NCBI GenBank assembly: GCA_945787015.1 | Contig: CALZGM010000023.1 | Span: 1 to 55,710 of the forward strand | DNA length: 55,710 bases | Direction: 5' to 3' | Source of the DNA: an uncultured Roseburia sp. | GTDB lineage: Bacteria > Bacillota > Clostridia > Lachnospirales > Lachnospiraceae | Shown: piece after piece, positions 25,560-33,226 of the stretch | Position numbering within the stretch: the first letter of the stretch is position 1 | Layout: each line of letters starts with the position of its first letter | Notes under the pieces: generated by a model | Seen by the model: the letters and a program-made list of their open reading frames with translations, nothing else | Database searches by the model: none | Told to the model about the DNA's origin: nothing | Made by a program: the position numbers and the translations under genes

Positions 25560-26951
25560 CTATTCCGCTTCCATTGCCTTCTTTTTCCACTTTCCGCGCA
25601 AATAACAGACTGACGTAACCACTGCACCCATCAGCCATGCACATAGCAGGGAAATAAACACACATTCCTGACGCCCATTCGGAAGTTCAGGCGTTCTGGT
25701 CAGATATGCAATCCCATAAGCAATCGGCACACGCACGCCAACCGTTGTAAATAAAGAAATCCACATCGGAGTCATGGTATCACCTGCACCACGCATGACA
25801 CCGGACAAACTCTGTGTCACTGCCATGGCGATATATCCCACCGCAATAATGCTCATCATATTTCTACTGAGTTCTACAAGCTCTGTTGTCTCCGTAAAGA
25901 TTCCCATCAGCTGCTTTCCAAAAATTAGTATTAATCCGGTAAGCGTTGCAGAGGTTAAAACAGCAATGAGAGTCCCCTGTTTTGCGCCCTTTATGACGCG
26001 GTCCATTTTTTTCGCTCCAACGTTTTGGCCTGCATAAGTCGTCATAGCTGTACCAAACGAAAAGTTTGGAAGCATTGCAAAACCATCTACACGCATGATA
26101 ATTACATTTGCAGCGATAAACTGCTCCCCAAAGCTATTGGTTAAAGATTGTACGACAACCATCGCCAATGAAAAAATTGCTTGCGTCAAGCCGGATGGTA
26201 ATCCTAATGTAATCATCTTTCCGGCGAACAATCTTTTTATTTTTAGATACCGGAGTTTTAAGTCGAAGACATCGGTCATCTTCGCTAACCGGCGAAAGCA
26301 AAGTACCGCTGAAATTCCCTGGGCTAAAATCGTTGCCCATGCGACACCGCTAACCCCCATATCAAAATATGCAACAAACACGATATCTAATACAATGTTT
26401 AAAACCGTCGCAACCAGCAGATATACCAATGCAGAGAATGCATCGCCAAGTCCCCTTAAAACACCGCTTAAAATATTATAATAGGCACTACCGACAGAAC
26501 CCACTAATAGGATAAGCAGATACGACGTACACCAGTCAATAATACTGTCCGGCGTTTTCAGCAATTCCAACAGTGGTCTCGAAACAACTGCTGCCACCAC
26601 CATAATAATAAGAACCGCAATTGCTGTTAAAGTAATACAGTTTCCAATTGTGTAAGAAAGCTCTTCTCTTTGCTTCGCGCCAAAGTGCTGCGAAACCATA
26701 ATGCTCGCTCCCATACTAATTCCCATGAACAATACCAAAAGCAAATTTAAAATTGGCGACGCACTTCCTACCGCAGCAAGTGCATTATCCCCTACATACT
26801 TTCCTACCACAACGCTGTCTACGGCACTATACAACTGCTGCGCAATATTCCCAATCAGCATCGGGAAGGTAAACATAATAATTCTCTTCCAAGGATCGCC
26901 GGTTGTCATATCCGTGGCCTGAAATAGTTTCTTTATCTTTTCCATTTTCAC
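25560..26951 (-). CDS. MATE-family multidrug/organic cation exporter
   Basis: A 463-residue, 12-helix protein with two homologous halves. FTFPMLIGNIAQQLYSAVDSVVVGKYVG at the start is the hallmark first helix of DinF/NorM-type MATE proteins, repeated in the second half as ITLGLPSGLTQAIFSL. It exports cationic compounds using an H+ or Na+ gradient. The GTG at 26951 follows AGGAG by 7 nt; an ATG two codons later is an alternative. No regulator lies beside it, unlike the second MATE gene of the window. Confidence 0.9.
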   Translation of the reverse strand: MKMEKIKKLFQATDMTTGDPWKRIIMFTFPMLIGNIAQQLYSAVDSVVVGKYVGDNALAAVGSASPILNLLLVLFMGISMGASIMVSQHFGAKQREELSYTIGNCITLTAIAVLIIMVVAAVVSRPLLELLKTPDSIIDWCTSYLLILLVGSVGSAYYNILSGVLRGLGDAFSALVYLLVATVLNIVLDIVFVAYFDMGVSGVAWATILAQGISAVLCFRRLAKMTDVFDLKLRYLKIKRLFAGKMITLGLPSGLTQAIFSLAMVVVQSLTNSFGEQFIAANVIIMRVDGFAMLPNFSFGTAMTTYAGQNVGAKKMDRVIKGAKQGTLIAVLTSATLTGLILIFGKQLMGIFTETTELVELSRNMMSIIAVGYIAMAVTQSLSGVMRGAGDTMTPMWISLFTTVGVRVPIAYGIAYLTRTPELPNGRQECVFISLLCAWLMGAVVTSVCYLRGKWKKKAMEAE

Positions 26952-27001
26952 TTCATTCTCCTAAGTATATATCCCTATTATAAAGGCAAATAGTACCGGT
27001 T

Positions 27002-27589
27002 TCAACAGGTTCCACAGGTATTCTTTACAATTCGGCCAATATTTTCTATCATACTTTTGTATCCGGCATTGTCTTCCCGCAAAATCCGTATGATTTCATT
27101 CTTTGTAAATCCTTGTAAATATCTCTGTTCTTCCTGAATGCATAATAAATATTCATATATCTTATCCACGCCCTGAAGCCCGGAAAGATCTTTTTCCACA
27201 GGATAATCCAAGGTCAGTATCTCCTCCTGTGGACAAAAGTACACATCATACCACTTGAAAAACTCCGGCATCCCCTTCGCAACCGTATCATAAAGGTAGC
27301 GGTTTTCATACCACTCAAACTCCCCGATGATTTCATGATACAGCACCATCGTTTTTTTAACCTTTTCTATCACACAATTTAAACCCAATTCATATGCCTT
27401 CTGCGCCGGCAAGCGCGTTTTTGCCACAAGTGCTGTTTTGTTTTCCTTTTCCAATTCCTCAATGCAATAGAGGACTGCGCCCATCAACTGCCCCGCTTTT
27501 TTATAGGTAATTGAGGTACTTTCTTTTCCTGTATATTTCTCCGTTAACATTGCAACAACCGGAATCAATTCTTCCATTTCGTACACCAT
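27002..27589 (-). CDS. Protein of unknown function (second gene of an unknown pair; possibly DUF6179-like)
   Basis: A 195-residue soluble, mostly helical protein. Visible features are MLTEKYTGKESTSITYKKAGQLMGAVLYCIEELE at the N-terminus, a YLYDTVAKGMPEFFKWYDVYFCPQEEILTLDYP block and a C-terminal NTCGTC, where a CxxC pair ends the protein exactly. There are no transmembrane segments or signal peptide. AGGGAGG precedes the ATG. It lies 18 nt after another unknown gene and is surely co-transcribed with it. I associate this pair with Lachnospiraceae DUF6323/DUF6179, but that is from memory and unchecked. Function unknown. Confidence 0.7.
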   Translation of the reverse strand: MVYEMEELIPVVAMLTEKYTGKESTSITYKKAGQLMGAVLYCIEELEKENKTALVAKTRLPAQKAYELGLNCVIEKVKKTMVLYHEIIGEFEWYENRYLYDTVAKGMPEFFKWYDVYFCPQEEILTLDYPVEKDLSGLQGVDKIYEYLLCIQEEQRYLQGFTKNEIIRILREDNAGYKSMIENIGRIVKNTCGTC

Positions 27590-27607
27590 ACAAACCTCCC
27601 TGCCTGA

Positions 27608-28138
27608 TTATTCCACCAGTTCATTTAACACCTGCAAAAACAGTTCATGGTCCCAACGCGCCACTTCATCAAACTGTGCATACTCTCCATATCCTTCCGT
27701 TCTTTGGAAGCCACGATAGCCTGCCCTGATTGCCTGTGCAAAATTATTAAGACATGTCCCCTCTAAATAATCCAAGTCTCCAAAGCAAACGGTTTCAAAC
27801 TGCTCTTTCATAAAATGCAGTAACTCATCATCTGTTATCTCATCCTGCATCTCATTTTTATACAAATAAAAAATATCCTGCAAGCGCGAAATCGTGTCCA
27901 CATAGTTGCTCTGCTCAATGTACTCCGAATCGCAGAACTCCCGAATCAGTTTTTCCGTAATCCCACCGGAAAATTCAATCCGCCGCTGCTCCCTTAAGCT
28001 GTTCCCCCTCTCCGTCACTAACAGTCTTGCCTCTTCTTCACTTAAGCCAAGTCCGTACTTTTTTGTCTCCTTATTTGTCTCTAAAACCTTTGCTAAATCA
28101 TTTTTCTCCTGCAGTAGCTGCATCCAGTTTTTCTCCAT
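27608..28138 (-). CDS. Protein of unknown function (first gene of an unknown pair; possibly DUF6323-like)
   Basis: A 176-residue acidic, helical, soluble protein. It contains LSEEEARLLVTERGNSLREQRRIEF, ITEKLIREFCDSEYI, then LQDIFYLYKNEMQDEITDDELLHFMKEQFE and LNNFAQAIRAGYRGF. No catalytic motif, membrane segment or DNA-binding motif is recognisable. AAAGGGGG precedes the ATG, and an extended -10 promoter (TGCTATAAT) lies just upstream, so it begins a two-gene operon with the CxxC-ending protein. Its partner gene overlaps no other module. Function unknown. Confidence 0.7.
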   Translation of the reverse strand: MEKNWMQLLQEKNDLAKVLETNKETKKYGLGLSEEEARLLVTERGNSLREQRRIEFSGGITEKLIREFCDSEYIEQSNYVDTISRLQDIFYLYKNEMQDEITDDELLHFMKEQFETVCFGDLDYLEGTCLNNFAQAIRAGYRGFQRTEGYGEYAQFDEVARWDHELFLQVLNELVE

Positions 28139-28171
28139 AACTTAAGTCCCCCTTTCGTATGTTGGGAACTG

Positions 28172-28177
28172 ATTATA
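28172..28177 (-). promoter_or_regulatory. Extended -10 promoter of the unknown gene pair
   Basis: TATAAT preceded by TGC (minus strand) forms an extended -10 element about 35 nt before the start codon; the -35 (TGGTAG, 17 bp away) is weak. Confidence 0.55.
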
Positions 28178-28240
28178 GCACCGCCGCCACACTACTACCA
28201 GTCTTGAAAAATTCGTCATTTTGTGGTAATATAATCATGT

Positions 28241-28278
28241 AAAAAAGGAGCAAATCTTTCGATTCGCTCCAATTTTTT
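28241..28278. terminator. Terminator of the FAD dehydrogenase gene
   Basis: Stem GGAGCAAATC / GATTCGCTCC (one mismatch) with a 4-nt loop. On the minus strand it is followed by TTTTTT and starts 15 nt after the stop codon; T residues also follow on plus. Confidence 0.8.
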
Positions 28279-28285
28279 TGCTTAT

Positions 28286-29662
28286 TCATGATTTATATTC
28301 ATTTACAATATGGTCTGCCACATAGACACCACTTGCCGATGCATGTGATAAAGAATGTGTCACGCCGCTTCCATCACCAATCACATATAAGCCCTTATGA
28401 TTGGTTTCCAAATTCTCGTCCAACTCTACTTCCATGTTATAGAATTTTACTTCCACACCATAAAGCAGTGTATCATCATTTGCCATACCAGGTGCAATCT
28501 TATCCAACGCATAAATCATCTCGATAATACCGTCTAAAATTCGTTTCGGTAATACAAGACTTAAATCGCCCGGTGTTGCATTTAAGGTCGGACGCACCGT
28601 TCCTTCCTCTATACGCTGTCTGGTGCTTCTTCTGCCTCGTTCCAAATCACCGAACCGCTGTACGATGACACCGCCGCCCAGCATGTTTGACAATCTGGCA
28701 ATGCTTTCACCGTATCCGTTGCTATCCTTAAATGGTTCTGAAAAATGTTTTGCTACCAAAAGTGCAAAGTTCGTATTATTTGTTTTCTTGCTCGGGTCCT
28801 CAAAGCTGTGTCCATTGACCGTTACGATTCCGTTTGTATTCTCATTTACTACAATGCCATGCGGATTCATGCAGAAGGTACGCACTCTATCTTCAAATTT
28901 CTCGGTACGGTACACAATCTTACTTTCATAGAGTTCATCTGTAATATGTTCAAAAATCACCGCCGGAATTTCCACACGGACACCAATGTCCACACGGTTC
29001 GACTTCGTCGGAATGTTCAAGTCCTTGCAAACCTCTTCCATCCATTTGCTGCCGCTTCTGCCGACAGAAATGATGCACTGTGTACCATCCGCCTGCTGTT
29101 TATCTGTATATACACGATATCCGTCCTCTATTACCTCTACCTTTTGAACCGGTTCGTTGAAATAGAAGTCCACCTTTTCCTTTAACATATCATACAGATT
29201 TTCCAACACCACATAATTGATATCCGTGCCCAGGTGTCTGACGGATGCCTCTAACAGTGTCAGCCTATTCTGCATACAAACCTTTTTAAAAGAAGTTCCA
29301 GCTGTAGAAAACATTTTCGTATCCTGTCCGCCGTATTCCACGTTAATACGGTCTACATATTCCATCAGCTCAATGGCTTTTTTCTTTCCGATGTATTCGT
29401 AAAGCGTACCGCCAAAGTCATTCGTAATATTATATTTTCCATCTGAAAATGCACCTGCTCCGCCAAACCCGTTCATAATTGCACAGGTCTTGCAGTTAAT
29501 GCAACTTTTGACCTTTTCTCCGTCAATCGGACACTTTCTTTTTTTCAATTCATTTCCGGCCTCAAATACCGCAATCTTTAATTCCGGCATCTGTTTTACC
29601 AGTTCATAGGCAGAAAAAATACCGCCCGGTCCGGCCCCGACAATCATTACATCATATCTCAT
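28286..29662 (-). CDS. FAD-dependent dehydrogenase (COG2509-like NAD(P)/FAD protein)
   Basis: A 458-residue flavoprotein. The N-terminus YDVMIVGAGPGGIFSAYEL is an FAD-binding Rossmann motif, and GLYVIGDGSGVTHSLSHASASGVYVAD near the C-terminus completes the FAD site. A CPIDGEKVKSCINCKTCAIMNGFGGAGAFSDGK block carries four Cys residues close together, which could bind metal or a disulfide. It matches the uncharacterised FAD-dependent dehydrogenase family found widely in Firmicutes. The start at 29662 is chosen for the perfect AGAAGGAG upstream; a frame 16 codons longer runs into a terminator-like hairpin. It is transcribed alone. Confidence 0.85.
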   Translation of the reverse strand: MRYDVMIVGAGPGGIFSAYELVKQMPELKIAVFEAGNELKKRKCPIDGEKVKSCINCKTCAIMNGFGGAGAFSDGKYNITNDFGGTLYEYIGKKKAIELMEYVDRINVEYGGQDTKMFSTAGTSFKKVCMQNRLTLLEASVRHLGTDINYVVLENLYDMLKEKVDFYFNEPVQKVEVIEDGYRVYTDKQQADGTQCIISVGRSGSKWMEEVCKDLNIPTKSNRVDIGVRVEIPAVIFEHITDELYESKIVYRTEKFEDRVRTFCMNPHGIVVNENTNGIVTVNGHSFEDPSKKTNNTNFALLVAKHFSEPFKDSNGYGESIARLSNMLGGGVIVQRFGDLERGRRSTRQRIEEGTVRPTLNATPGDLSLVLPKRILDGIIEMIYALDKIAPGMANDDTLLYGVEVKFYNMEVELDENLETNHKGLYVIGDGSGVTHSLSHASASGVYVADHIVNEYKS

Positions 29663-29679
29663 GTTGTTCTCCTTCTCAT

Positions 29680-29724
29680 AAAAAAGACTACTCGTAAGCG
29701 TTATAGTCAACTATTACGGTAGTC
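29680..29724 (-). terminator. Terminator-like hairpin in the 5' leader of the FAD dehydrogenase gene
   Basis: Minus strand GACTACCGTAA pairs with TTACGAGTAGTC (one bulge) over a 16-nt loop and is followed by TTTTTT, ending about 18 nt before the start codon. It lies between a promoter and the gene, as an attenuator would. Confidence 0.65.
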
Positions 29725-29766
29725 TGTAGAAACGTTTGTCCAATTACAAACATATATAACATAGAG

Positions 29767-29795
29767 AGAATAGCATGTTCTGAAAAAAAAAGCAA
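29767..29795 (-). promoter_or_regulatory. Candidate promoter of the FAD dehydrogenase gene
   Basis: TTGCTT (29790-29795), exact 17-bp spacer and TATTCT (29767-29772) on the minus strand, starting one base after the stop codon of the oadG-like gene. Confidence 0.55.
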
Positions 29796-29924
29796 TTATC
29801 TATTCAAAAATTTATCCACAATCTTAATGAAATATATAAATAACATAAGAAGCAGAATGATAATAAAAATTCCTGCCATTCCCTGTCCCATGATTTTCAA
29901 CGCAACGATAAAATCTTCCGCCAA
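29796..29924 (-). CDS. OadG-related small membrane subunit (42 residues)
   Basis: A short gene with a TTG start at 29924, 8 nt after AAAGGAG. The product begins LAEDFIVALKIMGQGMAG and continues into one hydrophobic helix (IFIIILLLMLFIYFI) with a basic end KIVDKFLNR. The KIMGQGMAGIFIII pattern is that of the gamma subunit of sodium-pumping decarboxylases, shortened to the membrane helix. It lies 42 nt downstream of oadB on the same strand. In this enzyme family the gamma subunit anchors and stabilises the complex. It is too short to be called by length alone; the case rests on motif, ribosome site and position. Confidence 0.8.
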   Translation of the reverse strand: MAEDFIVALKIMGQGMAGIFIIILLLMLFIYFIKIVDKFLNR

Positions 29925-29966
29925 TACGCCCACTCCTTTCCGCTTCCTTCCGACAATGCTTTGTTT

Positions 29967-31103
29967 CTACAAGTATACACCTGTTAAACCAATAAGCAGT
30001 CCACCGGCAATGGCAGAAGCAATCTGTCCCGATACATTTGCACCGGCTGCCTGCATAATCAGTATATTGGTCGGGTCTTCCTTCTGCGCCATTTTCTGTA
30101 CCACTCTGGCAGACATTGGGAAAGCAGAAATTCCTGCTGCTCCAATCATTGGATTTATTTTTTTCTTTAAAAACAGGTTCAGGATTTTTGCGAAGCATAC
30201 ACCGCCTATCGTATCAACGATAAACGCAGCCAGCCCAAGCAGCATGATGATAATCGTATCTCCTTTCACAAAACTTTCTGCCTGCATACAAAATGAAATG
30301 GTAATTCCCAAAAATAAAGTAATCAGGTTTGCCAATACATTTTGTGCCGTATCAGAAAGACCGGATAAGACACCACATTCCCGGAGCAGATTGCCAAACA
30401 TTAAAAATCCTACGAGTGATACTGCTGATGGCACAATCAATCCCACAACAAACGTAACCATAATTGGGAACGCAATTCGCACCCCTTTTGAAACCTTCCC
30501 CGGATAGTATTCGATATGAATGGAACGTTCTCTGTCCGTAGTAATCAGACGAATTACAAATGGCTGCACAATAGGTACCAACGCCATGTAGGAGTATGCC
30601 GCAACAGCAATCGCTCCAATATAATTAGAATGGAGGATTTGCGATACCAGTAAAGAGGTCGGTCCATCTGCCGCACCGATAATACTGATGGATGCCGCAT
30701 CCTTAAGTTCAAATCCCATGACGGTCGCAAACACCAGCGTTACAAAGATGCCAAACTGTGCAGCAGCTCCAAACACAAAAAGTACCGGTCTTGCAAGTAA
30801 TGGTCCAAAGTCAATCATGGCGCCTATCCCAATAAATAGAATGATAGGAAGTGCTTCGGACATCTCAATGCCGATTCCATACATCCATTCAATGATGCCG
30901 GTAATCTCTCCCACGCCTTCCACATACTGATTTAATACTCCCGTTGCCGGAAGATTCACCATAATCGCTCCAAACCCCATAGGGAGCAAAAGATCAGGCT
31001 CATACTCTTTCTTAATTGCCAGATAAATCATTATCACGCCAATAGCATACATGACAAGCTGCTTCCACGTGACACTTATTAGACCGGAAAATAGAAATTC
31101 CAT
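29967..31103 (-). CDS. oadB: Sodium-translocating decarboxylase beta subunit (OadB/GcdB/MmdB)
   Basis: A 378-residue, about 9-11 helix protein of normal beta-subunit length. Signature stretches are YEPDLLLPMGFGAIMVNLP, LPIILFIGIGAMIDFGPLL, SIIGAADGPTSLLVSQIL (Na+-site Asp in ADGPT) and NPMIGAAGISAFPMSARVVQ. In the complex, decarboxylation of a carboxybiotin carrier drives Na+ export. No alpha (carboxyltransferase) or biotin carrier gene lies in this window, so partners must be elsewhere. AAAAAAGG precedes the ATG. It is followed by the small oadG-like gene. Confidence 0.92.
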   Translation of the reverse strand: MEFLFSGLISVTWKQLVMYAIGVIMIYLAIKKEYEPDLLLPMGFGAIMVNLPATGVLNQYVEGVGEITGIIEWMYGIGIEMSEALPIILFIGIGAMIDFGPLLARPVLFVFGAAAQFGIFVTLVFATVMGFELKDAASISIIGAADGPTSLLVSQILHSNYIGAIAVAAYSYMALVPIVQPFVIRLITTDRERSIHIEYYPGKVSKGVRIAFPIMVTFVVGLIVPSAVSLVGFLMFGNLLRECGVLSGLSDTAQNVLANLITLFLGITISFCMQAESFVKGDTIIIMLLGLAAFIVDTIGGVCFAKILNLFLKKKINPMIGAAGISAFPMSARVVQKMAQKEDPTNILIMQAAGANVSGQIASAIAGGLLIGLTGVYL

Positions 31104-31119
31104 TATGAAACCTTTTTTC

Positions 31120-31252
31120 GTAACTGTTCAGTTCCTTCACAGTCACGATGAAAAAATCCATGAAAATCGTCTTCGACGATGGGATTTTTTCACTCCTGAA
31201 TCACTTTTTTACGGTCTACGCGGTTCCGCTCCGACCTGTTCTGAACAGTTAC
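31120..31252. mobile_element. MITE-like element with 12-bp terminal inverted repeats and 9-bp target duplication
   Basis: Perfect terminal inverted repeats GTAACTGTTCAG (31120-31131) and CTGAACAGTTAC (31241-31252) bound a 133-bp non-coding element. The 9-mer CCTTTTTTC lies directly outside both ends (31111-31119 and 31253-31261), as a target-site duplication would. Inside is a hairpin built of AAAAAATCC/GGATTTTTT enclosing ATCGTC-TTC-GACGAT, and a small GCGGTTCCGC palindrome. No reading frame fits. It is presumably moved by a transposase encoded elsewhere. Confidence 0.8.
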
Positions 31253-31301
31253 CCTTTTTTCTTTATTGTATGTGGGCATGCCTGAGAAAATAATCACTTT
31301 C

Positions 31302-32645
31302 TTAAAAAGCTCCGTTTTTTCTGCGTCTCATCCATACAAAACAGATAAAAAAGAATCCGATTCCATAAATTGTCGTAATCGGTGTTGCAAGTCCAACCAG
31401 CATCAGAGAAGTATTCGGAAGTTTTGACATCAGAATCGACACTGGAATACGCACGCAGAATGCGGATGTAATGCCTTGCAGCATCACCGGTATGCTGTTT
31501 CCATAGCCATTAAAATAACCAATACAGCTAAACAGTACGCAGGTCAGAATACAATCTGCCGAAAAGCCCTTTAAGAAAAGTGCGCTTTGCGCAATTACTT
31601 CTGCATCCTGAGTGAAAAAAGCAGACAAAAATCCACCACCAAAAAATCCGGCAAAAAAGATAAAAACGCCTACGGAACATCCGGTAATAATTGCCGTAAA
31701 AAAGCCTTTCTTAGCCCGGTCCGGTTTCCCTGCTCCCACATTCTGCGCTACAAAAGCAGAGACCGTCTGCATAACGGAAGATGGAATCAACATGATAAAG
31801 GAAATAATTTTTTGCGCCACTCCATAACCCGCTGACGGCATGAGTCCCATATGATTGACAATCGTGTTAATAACCAGAAAAGAAATCTGAACCATAGCTT
31901 CCTGTAAGGCAATCGGAATACCAATATTTAGTATTTTTTTCAGTTCCTGTCTATGAATTCTGCATTGTGCAAATGCAAATGATACCGGAAGTTTTTGTCT
32001 GCGCAATACCAAAAGAGATGCTATAACAGATACAAGCTGCGCCAGAACGGTAGCCAAAGCCGCACCGGCAGCATCCATTTTCAATACTGCCACAAAGAAT
32101 AAATCGCCGATAATATTTACGACACAGGCTATCCCCACAAAGAGAAAAGGCAGATTTGCATTTCCCACGCCACGCAAAATACCACTTATCACATTGTATG
32201 CAATAATGACCAGAATGCCGCCGGAGCAAATGCGCACATACAAAACTGCCTTATCATAAGAAGCCTCCGGCACCTGAAGCAGCGTCATCAGATTACCTGC
32301 AAAAATCTCTAACAAAATAGTCATAACAATTCCAATGATAGCAAACAGTACAATCGTTGTTCCCACGGCATCTCCGGCTTCCTTCGGTTTCTTCTCCCCA
32401 ATATGCTGCCCGATTATTACGGTAAATCCCATTGCCAGGCTGGTAATCACAAACGTAACCATCTGCATAAAAGTGCTTCCCGTTCCCACTGCTGAAATAC
32501 CGGATGCATCACCAAACCGGCCGATTACCATCAAGTCCACAGCGCCATATGCAGCCTGCAAAATCAACGCGCCTAAAACCGGAAGTGCAAAGCGAATCAT
32601 CCCGCCAAACACGGATCCTTCTACAAAAGACCGTTCTTTTTTCAT
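31302..32645 (-). CDS. MATE-family efflux transporter under MarR control
   Basis: A 447-residue, 12-helix MATE exporter. The N-terminal half has FALPVLGALILQAAYGAVDLMVIGRFGD and the second half INIGIPIALQEAMVQISFLVINTIVN. It exports drugs or metabolic by-products using an ion gradient. Its ATG overlaps the stop of the upstream MarR gene (ATGA), so the two are translated together. A dyad upstream of marR is the likely operator for both. It is only distantly similar to the other MATE protein of the window, so this is not a recent duplication. Confidence 0.92.
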   Translation of the reverse strand: MKKERSFVEGSVFGGMIRFALPVLGALILQAAYGAVDLMVIGRFGDASGISAVGTGSTFMQMVTFVITSLAMGFTVIIGQHIGEKKPKEAGDAVGTTIVLFAIIGIVMTILLEIFAGNLMTLLQVPEASYDKAVLYVRICSGGILVIIAYNVISGILRGVGNANLPFLFVGIACVVNIIGDLFFVAVLKMDAAGAALATVLAQLVSVIASLLVLRRQKLPVSFAFAQCRIHRQELKKILNIGIPIALQEAMVQISFLVINTIVNHMGLMPSAGYGVAQKIISFIMLIPSSVMQTVSAFVAQNVGAGKPDRAKKGFFTAIITGCSVGVFIFFAGFFGGGFLSAFFTQDAEVIAQSALFLKGFSADCILTCVLFSCIGYFNGYGNSIPVMLQGITSAFCVRIPVSILMSKLPNTSLMLVGLATPITTIYGIGFFFICFVWMRRRKNGAF

Positions 32646-33088
32646 CTATTTTCCTCCATTCCCGGCATCGTAAGTAAAAGCTTTTCAATCACCTTGGTTG
32701 CTTCCTGCGCCTGCTCATCACTCACATCTGCCAAAGCATCTGCCCATACTGTATGAAAGTCCCACACATGGCGTTTTACACAGGCGATGCCCTCTTCATT
32801 AAGAGTAAGAAGTGTTGCACGTTTATCTGCCGGGTCCGGCTGCTTTTGTAAAAGCTTTAATTGCTCCAACTCCTGCACTAGCTTTGTTACGCTTGGCATG
32901 GTAATGCCAAGCCTTGTATTCACATCACTCACCCGGCAAATTCCCTGCTTATTTTGTATTTCCCAAACAGCGTCTAAAACATGAATGTGTCGTGGTTTCA
33001 TTCCAGAGGGAAGCTCCGGCAACGTTTCGACAATACGTTTTGCGGTAAAGCAGGCATCAATCAGATGCTTTAGACTTTCTCTATTCAT
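32642..33088 (-). CDS. MarR-family transcriptional regulator
   Basis: A 148-residue winged-helix regulator of typical MarR length. The HTH is GICRVSDVNTRLGITMPSVTKLVQELEQLKLL and the wing KQPDPADKRATLLTLNEEG contains the DxR(x)xxxLT signature. The ATG at 33088 follows AAGGAG by 6 nt; a frame nine codons longer has no ribosome site. It probably represses its own operon with the MATE exporter and is released by a ligand the exporter removes. Confidence 0.92.
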   Translation of the reverse strand: MNRESLKHLIDACFTAKRIVETLPELPSGMKPRHIHVLDAVWEIQNKQGICRVSDVNTRLGITMPSVTKLVQELEQLKLLQKQPDPADKRATLLTLNEEGIACVKRHVWDFHTVWADALADVSDEQAQEATKVIEKLLLTMPGMEENR

Positions 33089-33129
33089 AGAAGGCTCCTT
33101 TTCTGTATCATGCATATTATTTACTACAA

Positions 33130-33150
33130 ATAATTACTATTAGTAATTAT
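33130..33150 (-). promoter_or_regulatory. MarR operator dyad
   Basis: Perfect 9-bp arms ATAATTACT and AGTAATTAT around ATT, 42 bp before the marR start. Length and AT-rich symmetry fit MarR sites. Confidence 0.75.
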
Positions 33151-33184
33151 ATAAGAAATATAATATTTGTCAACAGAAGCATAT

Positions 33185-33208
33185 AAAAATGGCGGGGTAA
33201 TCCCCGCC
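33185..33208 (-). terminator. Terminator of the lipoprotein gene
   Basis: Stem GGCGGGG / CCCCGCC with a 4-nt loop, followed on the minus strand by ATTTTTAT, 18 nt after the stop. Confidence 0.85.
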
Positions 33209-33226
33209 TGATGAATTAGCAAGATG

